64,000 bases of DNA from Candidatus Saccharimonadota bacterium (lineage in GTDB: Bacteria > Patescibacteriota > Saccharimonadia > Saccharimonadales > Saccharimonadaceae): positions 1-64,000 of the forward strand of contig JAFWMT010000007.1 in the NCBI GenBank assembly GCA_017545525.1, read 5' to 3'. A program made the translations under genes and the position numbers. Positions 1 through 7,472 of this stretch are shown piece after piece (the stretch's first letter is position 1; each line of letters starts with the position of its first letter). The notes under the pieces were generated by a model that did not search any database, was not told the DNA's origin, and saw only the letters and a list, made by a program, of their open reading frames with translations.

Positions 1-1
1 A

Positions 2-1525
2 GCTCATAAAACTGGCACTACTGGCTCTACTGCTTCCTCCTTTACTACTACCTATGCTGCCTTTATTAGCGGTACTCAAGCTGCTGATACTTATATAGGT
101 AGAGTTAAATATACTATGGTTCATCCTTATAGTTCTACGGATACTAATAAGCCGCCTACAACACTAGCACAATCTGATTGCCCAGCTAATAATGTCTGTT
201 ATGCCCCAAACACTTACGATACTGTTGGAGCGATGATTTCTACTAGCACTGCTCCAACCCTAGCTTCTATATCTTCTAATGCTCAAGCTGGCAGACAATC
301 TCAAACCAAAAATGATTCAAATTCAAACGTCAATATTTCCAGTAGTTCAGTCATTCAATTAATTGCTCCAAACTATTCTAGGGCCGGCTATGGTTTCGCT
401 GGTTGGTCTACTGACTTTGATGCTGAAGCTACTTATAAAGCTGGTGGGAACCCAGTTATCTTTGGACCAAATGAAACCATTACAAAAGGCAGTGGTTCTA
501 CATATGATGTTGATGTTTCTTCTAAAGGTCTGATTCTTTATCCAGTTTGGATTAAATCTACTGGTACTATTCAGAGTTGGACTGGCTGTAGTACGCTTAC
601 TACTGCTTCTACCGCTACTAGACCTACTTTAGCTAGCGTGACAGCTCTAACCGATGCTAGAGATGGCAATGTCTATACTGTAGCTAGACTAGCTGATGGT
701 AAATGCTGGATGACGGAGAACTTAAGGTTAAACTCAGAGAATTCTTACAACTCCAGCCTGGCTCAGGGTTATTACACGTATCCAGGTTCCGGGACTAATT
801 TTGGGAGCTTTATTGGGCTAGCGAATTCAGAAAATGCTAACTTTTCTACCGCTGCCCCAACAGTAGCTAATAATGCTACTAATAGTATCTATAGTTCGGA
901 TGGTAGCACTACAATAGATATTAGTTCGTACAGCTATCCATATTATCGTATTCCTCGTTATAATAACAACCATACCAATAGAAGCTTAATCCGTGACTAT
1001 AATTCTAGCAATACCGCAAACTATTATCATTGGTATGGTTACGGTAACTACTATAACTGGCCAGCAGCTGTAGCCAATACTGATTATAATGCTTCGGAAA
1101 ATTCATCATTGACGACTACTTCTCTCTGTCCTACTGACTGGAAACTACCTCAAGGTGGTAATAAAACTAGAATAGAATCAAACAATGATAATGATTTTTG
1201 GACTTTAATTGTCACTAATCTCAACGGTGGCACTAACCCTTCTAACTACAGTAGCTCGAATAACCCATATTATAGTAGTAGTGCAGGCAAAACTGTTTCT
1301 AAATTAGTCAGAAAGTTTCCAAATAATTTTATTTATTCCGGCTATTGGAATAGCGCTAACCCCAGTAGTCGTAGCTCACTTGGATATTATTGGTCATCTA
1401 CGCTATATAGCGTCAGCACTGCCTACAGTCTGTATTTCGGTAGTTCGGTTGTCGCCCCGGGGTCGTCGAATAGCTACAGTAGCAAATACTACGGGCTCTC
1501 CGTCCGCTGCATGGCTGGAACGTAG
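2..1525 (+). CDS. FISUMP-domain surface protein, 3' part
   Basis: The 5' end is outside the window; the frame is open from base 2, upstream of the first Met at 116. The visible part has a Ser/Thr/Asn-rich stretch, then a segment resembling a Listeria-Bacteroides (Flg_new/InlB B-type) repeat (GYGFAGWSTDFD ... GLILYPVW, around 355-560), then a C-terminal FISUMP domain (Fibrobacter succinogenes major paralogous domain, TIGR02145-like). The FISUMP marks are DARDGNVYTVARLADGKCWM near 650-710, CPTDWKLP near 1130 and a closing SVRCM. The domain normally occurs in exported surface proteins; its function is not known. No LPXTG or transmembrane anchor is seen at the C-terminus. Three more proteins of this type lie in the window, so it belongs to an expanded surface family. 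Confidence 0.8.
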   Translation, partial: AHKTGTTGSTASSFTTTYAAFISGTQAADTYIGRVKYTMVHPYSSTDTNKPPTTLAQSDCPANNVCYAPNTYDTVGAMISTSTAPTLASISSNAQAGRQSQTKNDSNSNVNISSSSVIQLIAPNYSRAGYGFAGWSTDFDAEATYKAGGNPVIFGPNETITKGSGSTYDVDVSSKGLILYPVWIKSTGTIQSWTGCSTLTTASTATRPTLASVTALTDARDGNVYTVARLADGKCWMTENLRLNSENSYNSSLAQGYYTYPGSGTNFGSFIGLANSENANFSTAAPTVANNATNSIYSSDGSTTIDISSYSYPYYRIPRYNNNHTNRSLIRDYNSSNTANYYHWYGYGNYYNWPAAVANTDYNASENSSLTTTSLCPTDWKLPQGGNKTRIESNNDNDFWTLIVTNLNGGTNPSNYSSSNNPYYSSSAGKTVSKLVRKFPNNFIYSGYWNSANPSSRSSLGYYWSSTLYSVSTAYSLYFGSSVVAPGSSNSYSSKYYGLSVRCMAGT

Positions 1526-1571
1526 ATATAGCAGTCATAGATTCACGCGCCCTTACGGCACAAGTAGGGGG

Positions 1572-1600
1572 TTGAATTATTCTCCCCTCCATGCTACTCT
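1572..1600 (+). promoter_or_regulatory. Promoter of the CdiA-CT-like gene
   Basis: TTGAAT at 1572-1577, a 17-base spacer and TACTCT at 1595-1600, preceded by TG at 1592-1593 (extended -10). The start codon follows after six bases, so the transcript should be leaderless. It gives the toxin-like gene its own promoter between it and the surface-protein gene. Confidence 0.55.
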
Positions 1601-1606
1601 CTCCGC

Positions 1607-1927
1607 ATGAAAAATCAAAAAATCGGAAAAGTCATCATCCCTGCAAACACCAACCCCTGGCCCCATGAAATAAAAGTAGCAACAATCTTGGCTTCAGCCG
1701 GCCATAACGTTATATTTCTCAAAAAGTCCAATCTGCATACAGCAGATATTCTTCTTGATAATATGGAATTTGAGATAAAATCTCCAAAATCAGCCAATTC
1801 AAATTCCCTGGAACATTTACTCAAAAAAGCCCTAAAACAATCGTCCAACATCATCATTGATACGGTTCAGATGAAAAACTCTCGTGATGATAAAGTTAAG
1901 AAATTTCTAATCTCTCAAATTAAGTAG
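1607..1927 (+). CDS. Standalone CdiA C-terminal tRNase-like protein
   Basis: 106 residues. It reads like the CdiA_C nuclease domain (contact-dependent inhibition toxin tip, also found as small free proteins in Gram-positive bacteria and mobile elements). Marks are PHEIKVATILASAGHNVIFL at 20-38, ADILLDNMEFEIKSPK at 46-61, which gives a D47...E56-x-K58 set like a PD-(D/E)XK nuclease core, and KALKQSSNIIIDT at 74-86. Known family members cleave tRNA; activity here is inferred. It lacks a signal peptide and any delivery domain, and no obvious immunity gene adjoins it. There is no Shine-Dalgarno site; an extended -10 promoter ends six bases before the ATG. It could be a toxin, an orphan immunity-escape remnant, or a housekeeping RNase. 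Confidence 0.65.
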   Translation: MKNQKIGKVIIPANTNPWPHEIKVATILASAGHNVIFLKKSNLHTADILLDNMEFEIKSPKSANSNSLEHLLKKALKQSSNIIIDTVQMKNSRDDKVKKFLISQIK

Positions 1928-1974
1928 AAAACAAATTAAAAAACTAATTATGATTACAAAACAAAGTCAAATTG

Positions 1975-2003
1975 TTGATATTTTATCGTTAATTTGATAT
2001 AAT
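1975..2003 (+). promoter_or_regulatory. Near-consensus sigma70 promoter of a short RNA
   Basis: TTGATA at 1975-1980, 17-base spacer, TATAAT at 1998-2003. Transcription should start near 2009-2011, directly in front of the hairpin described next. No open reading frame follows on this strand. Confidence 0.6.
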
Positions 2004-2008
2004 ACAAA

Positions 2009-2062
2009 TATCGAAGCACTCGCACGGCGCCGAAGGTACCTACCGCGAGAGCTTCTTTTTTA
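2009..2062 (+). ncRNA. Putative very short RNA (about 50 nt) ending in a terminator
   Basis: Starting just after a near-consensus promoter, the sequence folds as GAAGC-A-CTCGC (2013-2023) against GCGAG-A-GCTTC (2045-2055), followed by six T. The loop holds two perfect 8-base palindromes, CGGCGCCG (2024-2031 region) and AGGTACCT (2033-2040 region), which could each mediate RNA-RNA kissing. I recognise no known riboswitch or RNA family. The gene to its right is on the other strand, so this is not a leader for a downstream gene. It could also be a transcription terminator that happens to sit after a promoter-like sequence. Confidence 0.4.
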
Positions 2063-2070
2063 ATGTCAAC

Positions 2071-2099
2071 AAAAACCGCCCCAAAGAGCGGTTTTTATC
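2071..2099. terminator. Rho-independent terminator hairpin
   Basis: AAAAACCGC-CCCAAAGA-GCGGTTTTT. T-runs on both sides let it act on both strands; it follows the OB-fold gene that is read leftward and ends at 2112. Confidence 0.7.
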
Positions 2100-2111
2100 T
2101 GCCAAAAACAA

Positions 2112-2597
2112 CTACTGCACCGCCACAAAATCCGGCAAAGTTTTAATCACAAACACCAACGGTTCAGTTTCAACCACTTTACCCGTAATTATGACACGTT
2201 CCCCATCTTCCGGATACCCCTCGTCACCTTCAATAATAAACTTCGTTCCGACGCTTTTACCCTCATCTTCATCTTCCTCAATAATACTATAGTTGGTCAT
2301 CGGATGAGAGACTATCCCTTCAATTTCTACCACTTTTCCGGTCATTTCGCCATTCTGAATCGCTTTCGACAAATCATACATCGCTTCATAATCGCCATAT
2401 TTAACCGTCACATCCACATTATCTAAATCTTCTCCCTTTAATTCTTCGACCACAGTCTGCGAAGTCTCTTCATCGCCCCCCTCTTCACCAGTTTCACCTC
2501 TATTATTGTTGGCAATCACAATCCCCACCACAATCGCAATAACTACCACTACCACAATGCAGATGTAGATTAAGTTGTTGTTTTTCTTGTCTACCAT
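2112..2597 (-). CDS. Membrane-anchored OB-fold (tRNA_anti-like) protein
   Basis: 161 residues. One N-terminal transmembrane segment (about 9-28, LIYICIVVVVVIAIVVGIVI) is followed by an acidic linker and a domain from about 60 on that resembles tRNA_anti-like OB folds: a helix LSKAIQNGEMTGKVVEIEG, then strands ending in ERVIITGKVVETE. The orientation suggests the OB domain lies outside the membrane. The substrate is unknown. A Shine-Dalgarno AAAGGAG precedes the ATG, and an extended -10 TGC-TATAAT lies at 2627-2635 (minus strand). The protein stands alone between two terminators or promoters. The domain call rests on pattern only. Confidence 0.55.
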   Translation of the reverse strand: MVDKKNNNLIYICIVVVVVIAIVVGIVIANNNRGETGEEGGDEETSQTVVEELKGEDLDNVDVTVKYGDYEAMYDLSKAIQNGEMTGKVVEIEGIVSHPMTNYSIIEEDEDEGKSVGTKFIIEGDEGYPEDGERVIITGKVVETEPLVFVIKTLPDFVAVQ

Positions 2598-2662
2598 AAT
2601 AGCTCCTTTATAAGTTAGTTATTTTCATTATAGCATAACGATAAAAGGCTATTCAAACTAAG

Positions 2663-3304
2663 TTATATTACGTTCGCAAAAATCACTAAACGATGCGAGG
2701 CATCGCCATTACCATAAGAGGTCCCCGCGCAAGTCATGAGCGAAATATCATAGACCGCCCCCGTATCTTTATTGGTCGCGTTTGCCACCGCTCGCATATA
2801 ATTCCCACGACCATTTAGTTGCAATCTACCATTATCGGTATTTTTCTCATAAGTAATCACCTCGCGCACCTGATAATTCGTCACTACTCCATTATAAATG
2901 ACCGAAAACGTGCTACCAACACCAAGCCCAGTTAACGCCCCAAATACTCCAGCCGAATTATGCCCGTATAAAAATTTTGAACCATATTTATTAACATGGT
3001 TTCCCGCATTCACCGTCGTATCATTAACATCCACAATGTTGATTGTTCGTCCTAAAAACGAGATCGAATTAGTCGGGACAACCGGTCTAACTGGCGCCGG
3101 TGCTGACGTCAAAACCGATGCCTGCGTAGACAGTGGTTTCGATATTTCAACTACTACTGGCTCAGGTTCAGGTAAAGGCACCGTCTCAACAATACCAGTA
3201 TTATCAATCCCCGTAATACTAACCGTATCTGAAGCCATCAAAAACTCAGGAGAATTAATTATCCCTATTAAACTAACTAAAACCAATAAAAAAAGGCGTT
3301 TCAT
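2663..3304 (-). CDS. Sortase-like cysteine transpeptidase
   Basis: 213 residues with an N-terminal hydrophobic segment (4-18), a Pro/Val-rich linker (about 40-78) and a sortase-like core. The catalytic set is visible: His115 in LYGHN, Cys192 in DISLMTCAGT, and Arg205 in SHRLVIFA. Sortases join proteins bearing a sorting signal to the cell surface or to each other. Compared with classic class A/C enzymes the core is short, and the strand before Cys reads SLMTC rather than TLxTC. No LPXTG substrate is seen nearby. A consensus promoter lies upstream (3338-3366). It is a paralogue, in function class, of the sortase at 15024. Confidence 0.7.
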   Translation of the reverse strand: MKRLFLLVLVSLIGIINSPEFLMASDTVSITGIDNTGIVETVPLPEPEPVVVEISKPLSTQASVLTSAPAPVRPVVPTNSISFLGRTINIVDVNDTTVNAGNHVNKYGSKFLYGHNSAGVFGALTGLGVGSTFSVIYNGVVTNYQVREVITYEKNTDNGRLQLNGRGNYMRAVANATNKDTGAVYDISLMTCAGTSYGNGDASHRLVIFANVI

Positions 3305-3337
3305 CTTAAACTCCCAATAAATGACCTTTCTACCCTC

Positions 3338-3366
3338 ATTATATCACACTTTGCCAATTTTGTCAA
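3338..3366 (-). promoter_or_regulatory. Consensus promoter of the sortase-like gene
   Basis: On the minus strand: TTGACA (3361-3366), 17 bases, TATAAT (3338-3343) with an extended TG motif in front of it. The leader is about 27 bases, with GGGAG just before the ATG. Confidence 0.75.
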
Positions 3367-3431
3367 GATATGATACGATTAGATACAGCTAGGACAGGAG
3401 TACATTTAAAATATAGGGGGTGAACACTTTA

Positions 3432-4283
3432 ATGTTTAGTGATTTTTTAAATATAGAAGACGAAAGAGCAAAAGAGCTTTATCGCGAGATTATCGAAGCA
3501 GAATGGAAATTATCGGGGAGAGATTCTTGGGACGAGAACATCAAAAATGCTGATGAAATCGCCAATATTACAAAACAGATTATGGAATACGCAACACAAT
3601 CGTTAGTCTTAAGAGTCTACACAAGAGACTACAACCTAACCGGAGATTTTGCCGCATACGAGTCTGTTTCGGCACACGTAAATCTCTTAAAATACGTGCT
3701 CGAATGCGCGCTACGTTTTAAGTATCGTGGCAAAAAGCCCAGCGAAATTCCGTTTTATAACGAAATTCTCGAAGCCGCCGGATGGCACGATTTACCCGAA
3801 AATGTTATTGGAGACATTCCAGATAATAAAATCCAAAGTGATGACAGCAAATACCAAAAAGAAGTCGCCTACTGGAAAAAATTCAGTGACTTAAGCCCTG
3901 AATACGACCGTAGTTTCAATCAAAAAGTTAATCAACTTTTGAACGAAATGAGAACGGAAAAAACTCCGCAAGGTCGACTTCTTCGTGTCGCTGATAAAAC
4001 CGTTGCGGTTTTAATAGTATTATGTTATGACTTTAATCATTTCATGCCCTCGATATCCAAAGACAGCGAAAAAGCCTCGAAACTGAATCATAAAGGAATG
4101 CACATCTGTGGTCGCTTCAGACAACGTGACTTCCATGCCAGCGAACTCTGGACGGTTGACTATCTCATACTCCGTAGATTCGATTTACTTGATGATACCG
4201 GCTTCTTCACTGCTATCCTTATTATGGCTACCTTATTGGTCAACGGTGGATGGTATGAATGGCGCACTAAATCTTATCATTAA
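3432..4283 (+). CDS. HD-domain phosphohydrolase, YfbR/HDDC2-like
   Basis: 283 residues from ATG 3432, chosen over the in-frame GTG at 3420 because AGGGGGTGA at 3415-3423 is correctly spaced for it. A metal-binding HD pattern is visible: ESVSAH with His82, HDLPENVIGDI with His119-Asp120, and RVADKTVAV with Asp188. The phrase HD-x-PE-x(4)-GDI matches YfbR-type 5'-deoxynucleotidases. The family dephosphorylates dNMPs; the reaction here is inferred. The gene is followed by a terminator and then thyA-folA-glyA, a context that fits pyrimidine deoxynucleotide balance. The C-terminal hundred residues (HKGMHICGRFRQRDFHASEL onward) are not recognised. Confidence 0.6.
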   Translation: MFSDFLNIEDERAKELYREIIEAEWKLSGRDSWDENIKNADEIANITKQIMEYATQSLVLRVYTRDYNLTGDFAAYESVSAHVNLLKYVLECALRFKYRGKKPSEIPFYNEILEAAGWHDLPENVIGDIPDNKIQSDDSKYQKEVAYWKKFSDLSPEYDRSFNQKVNQLLNEMRTEKTPQGRLLRVADKTVAVLIVLCYDFNHFMPSISKDSEKASKLNHKGMHICGRFRQRDFHASELWTVDYLILRRFDLLDDTGFFTAILIMATLLVNGGWYEWRTKSYH

Positions 4284-4303
4284 CTGTCCTAACTTAAGAA
4301 TGG

Positions 4304-4331
4304 CCTCGAATTTACAAATTCGAGGTTTTTT
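4304..4331 (+). terminator. Terminator after the HD gene
   Basis: CCTCGAATT-TACAA-ATTCGAGG-like hairpin followed by six T, in the gap before the thyA promoter. Confidence 0.75.
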
Positions 4332-4333
4332 CA

Positions 4334-4342
4334 TGCTATAAT
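4334..4342 (+). promoter_or_regulatory. Extended -10 promoter of thyA-folA-glyA
   Basis: TGC-TATAAT ending at 4342. The thyA ATG is at 4364 with GGAGG at about 4355, so the leader is short but has a ribosome binding site. No clear -35 hexamer is present. Confidence 0.55.
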
Positions 4343-4363
4343 TTATTTGAATATGGAGGCTAT

Positions 4364-5329
4364 ATGAGTAAATTCGACGACCAGTATATTGATTTATGTC
4401 GCAGAATTTTAGATCACGGCGAAAAAATCACGAATTATCGGAAAAACGATACGCGCTCTTTAGATGTCTCTGCCGCCATTCCTGACCATACCGCCCAAGG
4501 CGCCTCAGAAGCTAGCACTATCCGCCTCCCCCACCAAATTCTCCAATTCGACCTCGAAGAAGAATTCCCGATACTGGTTTCAAAAAAAGTCGGTTTTAAG
4601 ACCGCCGTACTCGAAATACTTTGGATTTATCAGGTTGCTTCGAACGATGTCGAATGGCTAAAAGAACGTGGCGTAAAAATTTGGAACGAATGGGAAATCG
4701 ACGAAAAAGGCAATTACCAGGGTCGTAATCTTAACGAAATTTTCGCCAAAAAACATCTAACCGAACCTAAAACTGATTTTAAACATACTATTGGAACAGC
4801 CTATGGTTGGATTGTTAATCGCTATCAACTAATAGAAAATCTCATCGAGACTTTAAAGGTTAACCCCGGCAATCGCCGCATGGTTCTTTCTTTATGGCAA
4901 AACGAATGGCTAGAAACCGCCGCCCTGCCGAGTTGCGTTTGGAACTCAGAATGGAATTTAATCGATGGACGGCTTAACCTGCTCGTTACCTCTCGCTCCT
5001 CGGACGTTCCGCTTGGCCTTCCCTTCAATATTGTCCAATATGCCGTTCTTTGTCATCTTATCGCCCGTACGGTTGGTGCTCGCCCAGGCCTATTCACCTT
5101 TATGACCAACGATGCACACATCTACGAAAACCAAATTGATGGCATTAAAGAACAAATCAAGCGATATGATGAAGCTGTGAAGAACAATTCCCTACCGAAA
5201 GCTCCGAAACTATGGCTAAACCCGAAAGTTAAAAACTTTTATGATTTTGATAATTCCCGCGAATTAAAAGATATTAAATTAGAAAATTATGAACACCTCG
5301 GCGTAATTAAAATGCCAGTAACGGAGTAA
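4364..5329 (+). CDS. thyA: Thymidylate synthase (ThyA type), divergent active site
   Basis: 321 residues. The enzyme methylates dUMP to dTMP with methylenetetrahydrofolate, which becomes dihydrofolate. Family marks: the catalytic Cys191 in ALPSCVW, RSSDVPLGLPFNI at 211-223 (Arg211, Asp214, Asn222 matching the dUMP-binding QRSxDxFLGxPFN motif) and NDAHIYENQ for the C-terminal His/Tyr. The usual PCH around the nucleophile is SCV here, so the conserved His after Cys is Val, and the usual Gln-rich strand after it is NSEW. GGAGG precedes the ATG. The stop is directly followed by folA, which recycles the dihydrofolate made. Function as ThyA is likely; divergence in the active site is real. Confidence 0.9.
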   Translation: MSKFDDQYIDLCRRILDHGEKITNYRKNDTRSLDVSAAIPDHTAQGASEASTIRLPHQILQFDLEEEFPILVSKKVGFKTAVLEILWIYQVASNDVEWLKERGVKIWNEWEIDEKGNYQGRNLNEIFAKKHLTEPKTDFKHTIGTAYGWIVNRYQLIENLIETLKVNPGNRRMVLSLWQNEWLETAALPSCVWNSEWNLIDGRLNLLVTSRSSDVPLGLPFNIVQYAVLCHLIARTVGARPGLFTFMTNDAHIYENQIDGIKEQIKRYDEAVKNNSLPKAPKLWLNPKVKNFYDFDNSRELKDIKLENYEHLGVIKMPVTE

Positions 5330-5330
5330 T

Positions 5331-5804
5331 ATGTTTACGATTATTGCAGCTATTGGAAAAAATAACGAACTCGGTAAAAACAACCAACTTATTTTCCATC
5401 TAAAAGAAGATATGCAATTTTTTCGCGCTAAAACTACTGGGCATAAAGTCGTCATGGGCCATAAAACTTGGGATTCTTTACCGAAGAAATTACCCGGACG
5501 AGAGAATATCGTTGTCTCTAGGCATGATTTTGAAGGACCAGATTTAATCGTACACGACTTAAAGCAATTTATTTCAGAAAATAAGGACACCGATGAAGAA
5601 ATTTTTATCATCGGCGGCGGGACATTATATTTCGCTTTTCTTCCTTTCGCAAAAACTCTTTATCTCACAGAAGTTGATGCTTCAGATGAAAAAGCTTCGA
5701 CCTTCTTCCCTGAATTTGACCATAAAAAATATCATACTGAAATAATTAAGAAAGGTTCAGAAAATGGTTTAAACTATGCCTTTAAAAAATATGTTAAAAA
5801 ATAA
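5331..5804 (+). CDS. folA: Dihydrofolate reductase
   Basis: 157 residues, normal length. It reduces dihydrofolate to tetrahydrofolate with NADPH and so regenerates the cofactor spent by ThyA. Visible marks: IIAAIGKNNELG at the N-terminus, the acidic active-site Asp27 in HLKEDMQFFR, KVVMGHKTWDSLP (NADPH-binding strand and helix), PGRENIVVSR, and the IIGGGTLY motif near 96-103. The start codon lies one base after the thyA stop, with GGAG in the thyA end as ribosome binding site, so translation is probably coupled. The gene is followed eight bases later by glyA. Confidence 0.95.
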   Translation: MFTIIAAIGKNNELGKNNQLIFHLKEDMQFFRAKTTGHKVVMGHKTWDSLPKKLPGRENIVVSRHDFEGPDLIVHDLKQFISENKDTDEEIFIIGGGTLYFAFLPFAKTLYLTEVDASDEKASTFFPEFDHKKYHTEIIKKGSENGLNYAFKKYVKK

Positions 5805-5812
5805 GGAGTTAT

Positions 5813-7168
5813 ATGAAAGATCCAGTATTTGATTTAATCGAACAAGAAAAAATTCGCCAAAGCGAAGGATTGGAACTTATCCCAAGCGAAAATTACGTCT
5901 CAAAAGATGTTTTAAGCGCCATGGGAACAATTTTAACTAATAAATATTCCGAAGGATACCCGAGTTTCGAAGGCATACCAGGTTGGGATGAAGCAAAAAT
6001 CGCTCAAGAAATATTACCAAATTACCGCTACTACGGCGGGCAAACCAATATCGATCGCATCGAACGCCTCGCTATCGACCGCGCCTGCCGTCTCTTTAAT
6101 GCCGACCACGCCAATGTCCAACCTCATTCCGGGGCAAACGCCAACGAAGCCGTCTATTACGCTTGGTGCGAGCCGGGTGATAAAATTCTAGCCATGTCCC
6201 TTCCTGCCGGTGGTCATTTAACTCATGGCTCGCCCGTTACCCGTAGCGCGAAAATCTATCATTTTATCGACTACGGCGTCGACGAAAATGGCGATATCGA
6301 TTATGATGAATTAGAGAAAAAAGCCTTAAAAGAACAACCAAAAATCATCTTAATTGGCTATTCTGCTTTTATGAAAATTCCAGATTTTGAACGGGTCGCA
6401 AAAATTGGTGCAAAAATCCCAAATTGTCTCCTCATGGCTGACATGGCTCATGTCGCTGGCTTAATCGCTGGAAAGGCACATCCCAATCCGCTCGATTACG
6501 GTTTCCATGTTATGACCACTACGACTCACAAAACCCTGCGTGGTCCTCGCGGCGGTCTTATTCTTTCTCGCGGCAATGTCGCTTCCCCGCTTAAAAAACC
6601 CGAAAAAACTCTAGAAAATATCCCAATTCTTATCGATCGTGCAGTCTTCCCAGGTACCCAAGGCGGCCCATTAGAACATATCATCGCCGGTAAAGCCGTC
6701 TCTTTCGGCGAAGCTTTAAAACCCGAATTTAAAACTTACGCGAAAAATATTGTTGAAAACGCTAAAACTCTTGCTAAAGCTTTAAAACAAAAAGGCTTAA
6801 TTTTACAGGGTGACGGGACCGAAAACCATTTGATTTTAGTCAATATTAAAGCCAGTTTCAATATCGACGGTAAATTCTATGAACGCGCTCTCGACGAAAT
6901 TGGTCTAACCCTTAATGCGAATGCTTTACCTTCTGATAAAGGCGGAGCCTTCCGACCTTCCGGCGTCCGTCTCGGCACCCCTGCCATTACTACCCGTGGT
7001 TTCGGCCAAAAAGAAATGCAAATTATCGCAGATTGGATGAAAGAAGTTGCTTTGATTTGTCAAAAAGCTGAAAGCGAAGAAAATTTGAAAGACTACAGCG
7101 AATCTCTAGCTAAACTACGTAACGAAGTCCGCGATTTAGCTCTTAAATTCCCAGTCCCTAGTATCTAA
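5813..7168 (+). CDS. glyA: Serine hydroxymethyltransferase
   Basis: 451 residues. PLP enzyme that makes glycine and methylenetetrahydrofolate from serine, which feeds the folate cofactor to ThyA. Marks: LIPSENYVS, the PLP-binding Lys240 in TTTTHKTLRGPRGG, DMAHVAGLIAG at 210-220, and FPGTQGGPLEH. Between the conserved NKYSEGYP and RYYGG there is an insert of about 20 residues (51-70, SFEGIPGWDEAKIAQEILPN) near the substrate/dimer region that is absent from common bacterial GlyA. Last gene of the thyA-folA-glyA operon, with AGGAG before the ATG. Confidence 0.95.
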   Translation: MKDPVFDLIEQEKIRQSEGLELIPSENYVSKDVLSAMGTILTNKYSEGYPSFEGIPGWDEAKIAQEILPNYRYYGGQTNIDRIERLAIDRACRLFNADHANVQPHSGANANEAVYYAWCEPGDKILAMSLPAGGHLTHGSPVTRSAKIYHFIDYGVDENGDIDYDELEKKALKEQPKIILIGYSAFMKIPDFERVAKIGAKIPNCLLMADMAHVAGLIAGKAHPNPLDYGFHVMTTTTHKTLRGPRGGLILSRGNVASPLKKPEKTLENIPILIDRAVFPGTQGGPLEHIIAGKAVSFGEALKPEFKTYAKNIVENAKTLAKALKQKGLILQGDGTENHLILVNIKASFNIDGKFYERALDEIGLTLNANALPSDKGGAFRPSGVRLGTPAITTRGFGQKEMQIIADWMKEVALICQKAESEENLKDYSESLAKLRNEVRDLALKFPVPSI

Positions 7169-7191
7169 AAAATAAGCCTCGGAAGGCTTAT
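7165..7191 (-). terminator. Terminator of the tRNA unit
   Basis: Read on the minus strand: ATAAGCCT-TCCG-AGGCTTAT followed by a T-run. It lies directly after the tRNA-Pro CCA and directly after the glyA stop on the other strand. Confidence 0.75.
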
Positions 7192-7193
7192 AG

Positions 7194-7270
7194 TGGTCTG
7201 GGTGACTGGACTTGAACCAGCGGCCTCGACTTCCCAAAAGTCGCGCGCTACCAACTGCGCCACACCCAGA
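7194..7270 (-). tRNA. tRNA-Pro (anticodon UGG)
   Basis: Acceptor stem TCTGGGT/ACCCAGA, D arm GCGC-AGTTGGTA-GCGC, anticodon stem CGACT with loop TTTGGGA, T arm CTGGTTCAAGTCCAG and encoded CCA (7194-7196). The loop gives anticodon TGG with G37, as expected for proline. Confidence 0.93.
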
Positions 7271-7275
7271 CGGCG

Positions 7276-7351
7276 TGGTGGAGTGTACGAGATTCAAACT
7301 CGTGACCTCTGCAATGCGAATGCAGCGCTCTATCAACTGAGCTAACACCCC
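7276..7351 (-). tRNA. tRNA-Ala (anticodon CGC)
   Basis: Acceptor stem GGGGTGT/ACACTCC has the G3-U70 wobble pair that identifies alanine tRNAs. Anticodon stem CTGCA with loop TTCGCAT gives anticodon CGC (reads GCG). The T arm is intact and CCA is encoded. It lies five bases upstream of tRNA-Pro and is probably co-transcribed. Confidence 0.92.
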
Positions 7352-7429
7352 GCATAAACATTATACCACAATAACCCAAAATCGCCAAGCAACTCTTAAT
7401 TATAATATAAAAATTAGTAATTTCAATAC

Positions 7430-7458
7430 TTGCATTAATAATTAAGCTCTAGTATAAT
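7430..7458 (+). promoter_or_regulatory. Promoter of the 1068-residue surface protein
   Basis: TTGCAT (7430-7435), 17 bases, TATAAT (7453-7458). The ATG at 7473 is 14 bases further, so the 5' UTR is only about 7 bases with no Shine-Dalgarno site. Confidence 0.65.
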
Positions 7459-7472
7459 AAAACTACAAAACT

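Noticed and set aside
1615-1857. Minus-strand frame opposite the CdiA-CT-like gene, considered as an immunity gene
   Set aside because: Fully antisense to the conserved nuclease motifs, no promoter or ribosome site on that strand and no plausible protein pattern.
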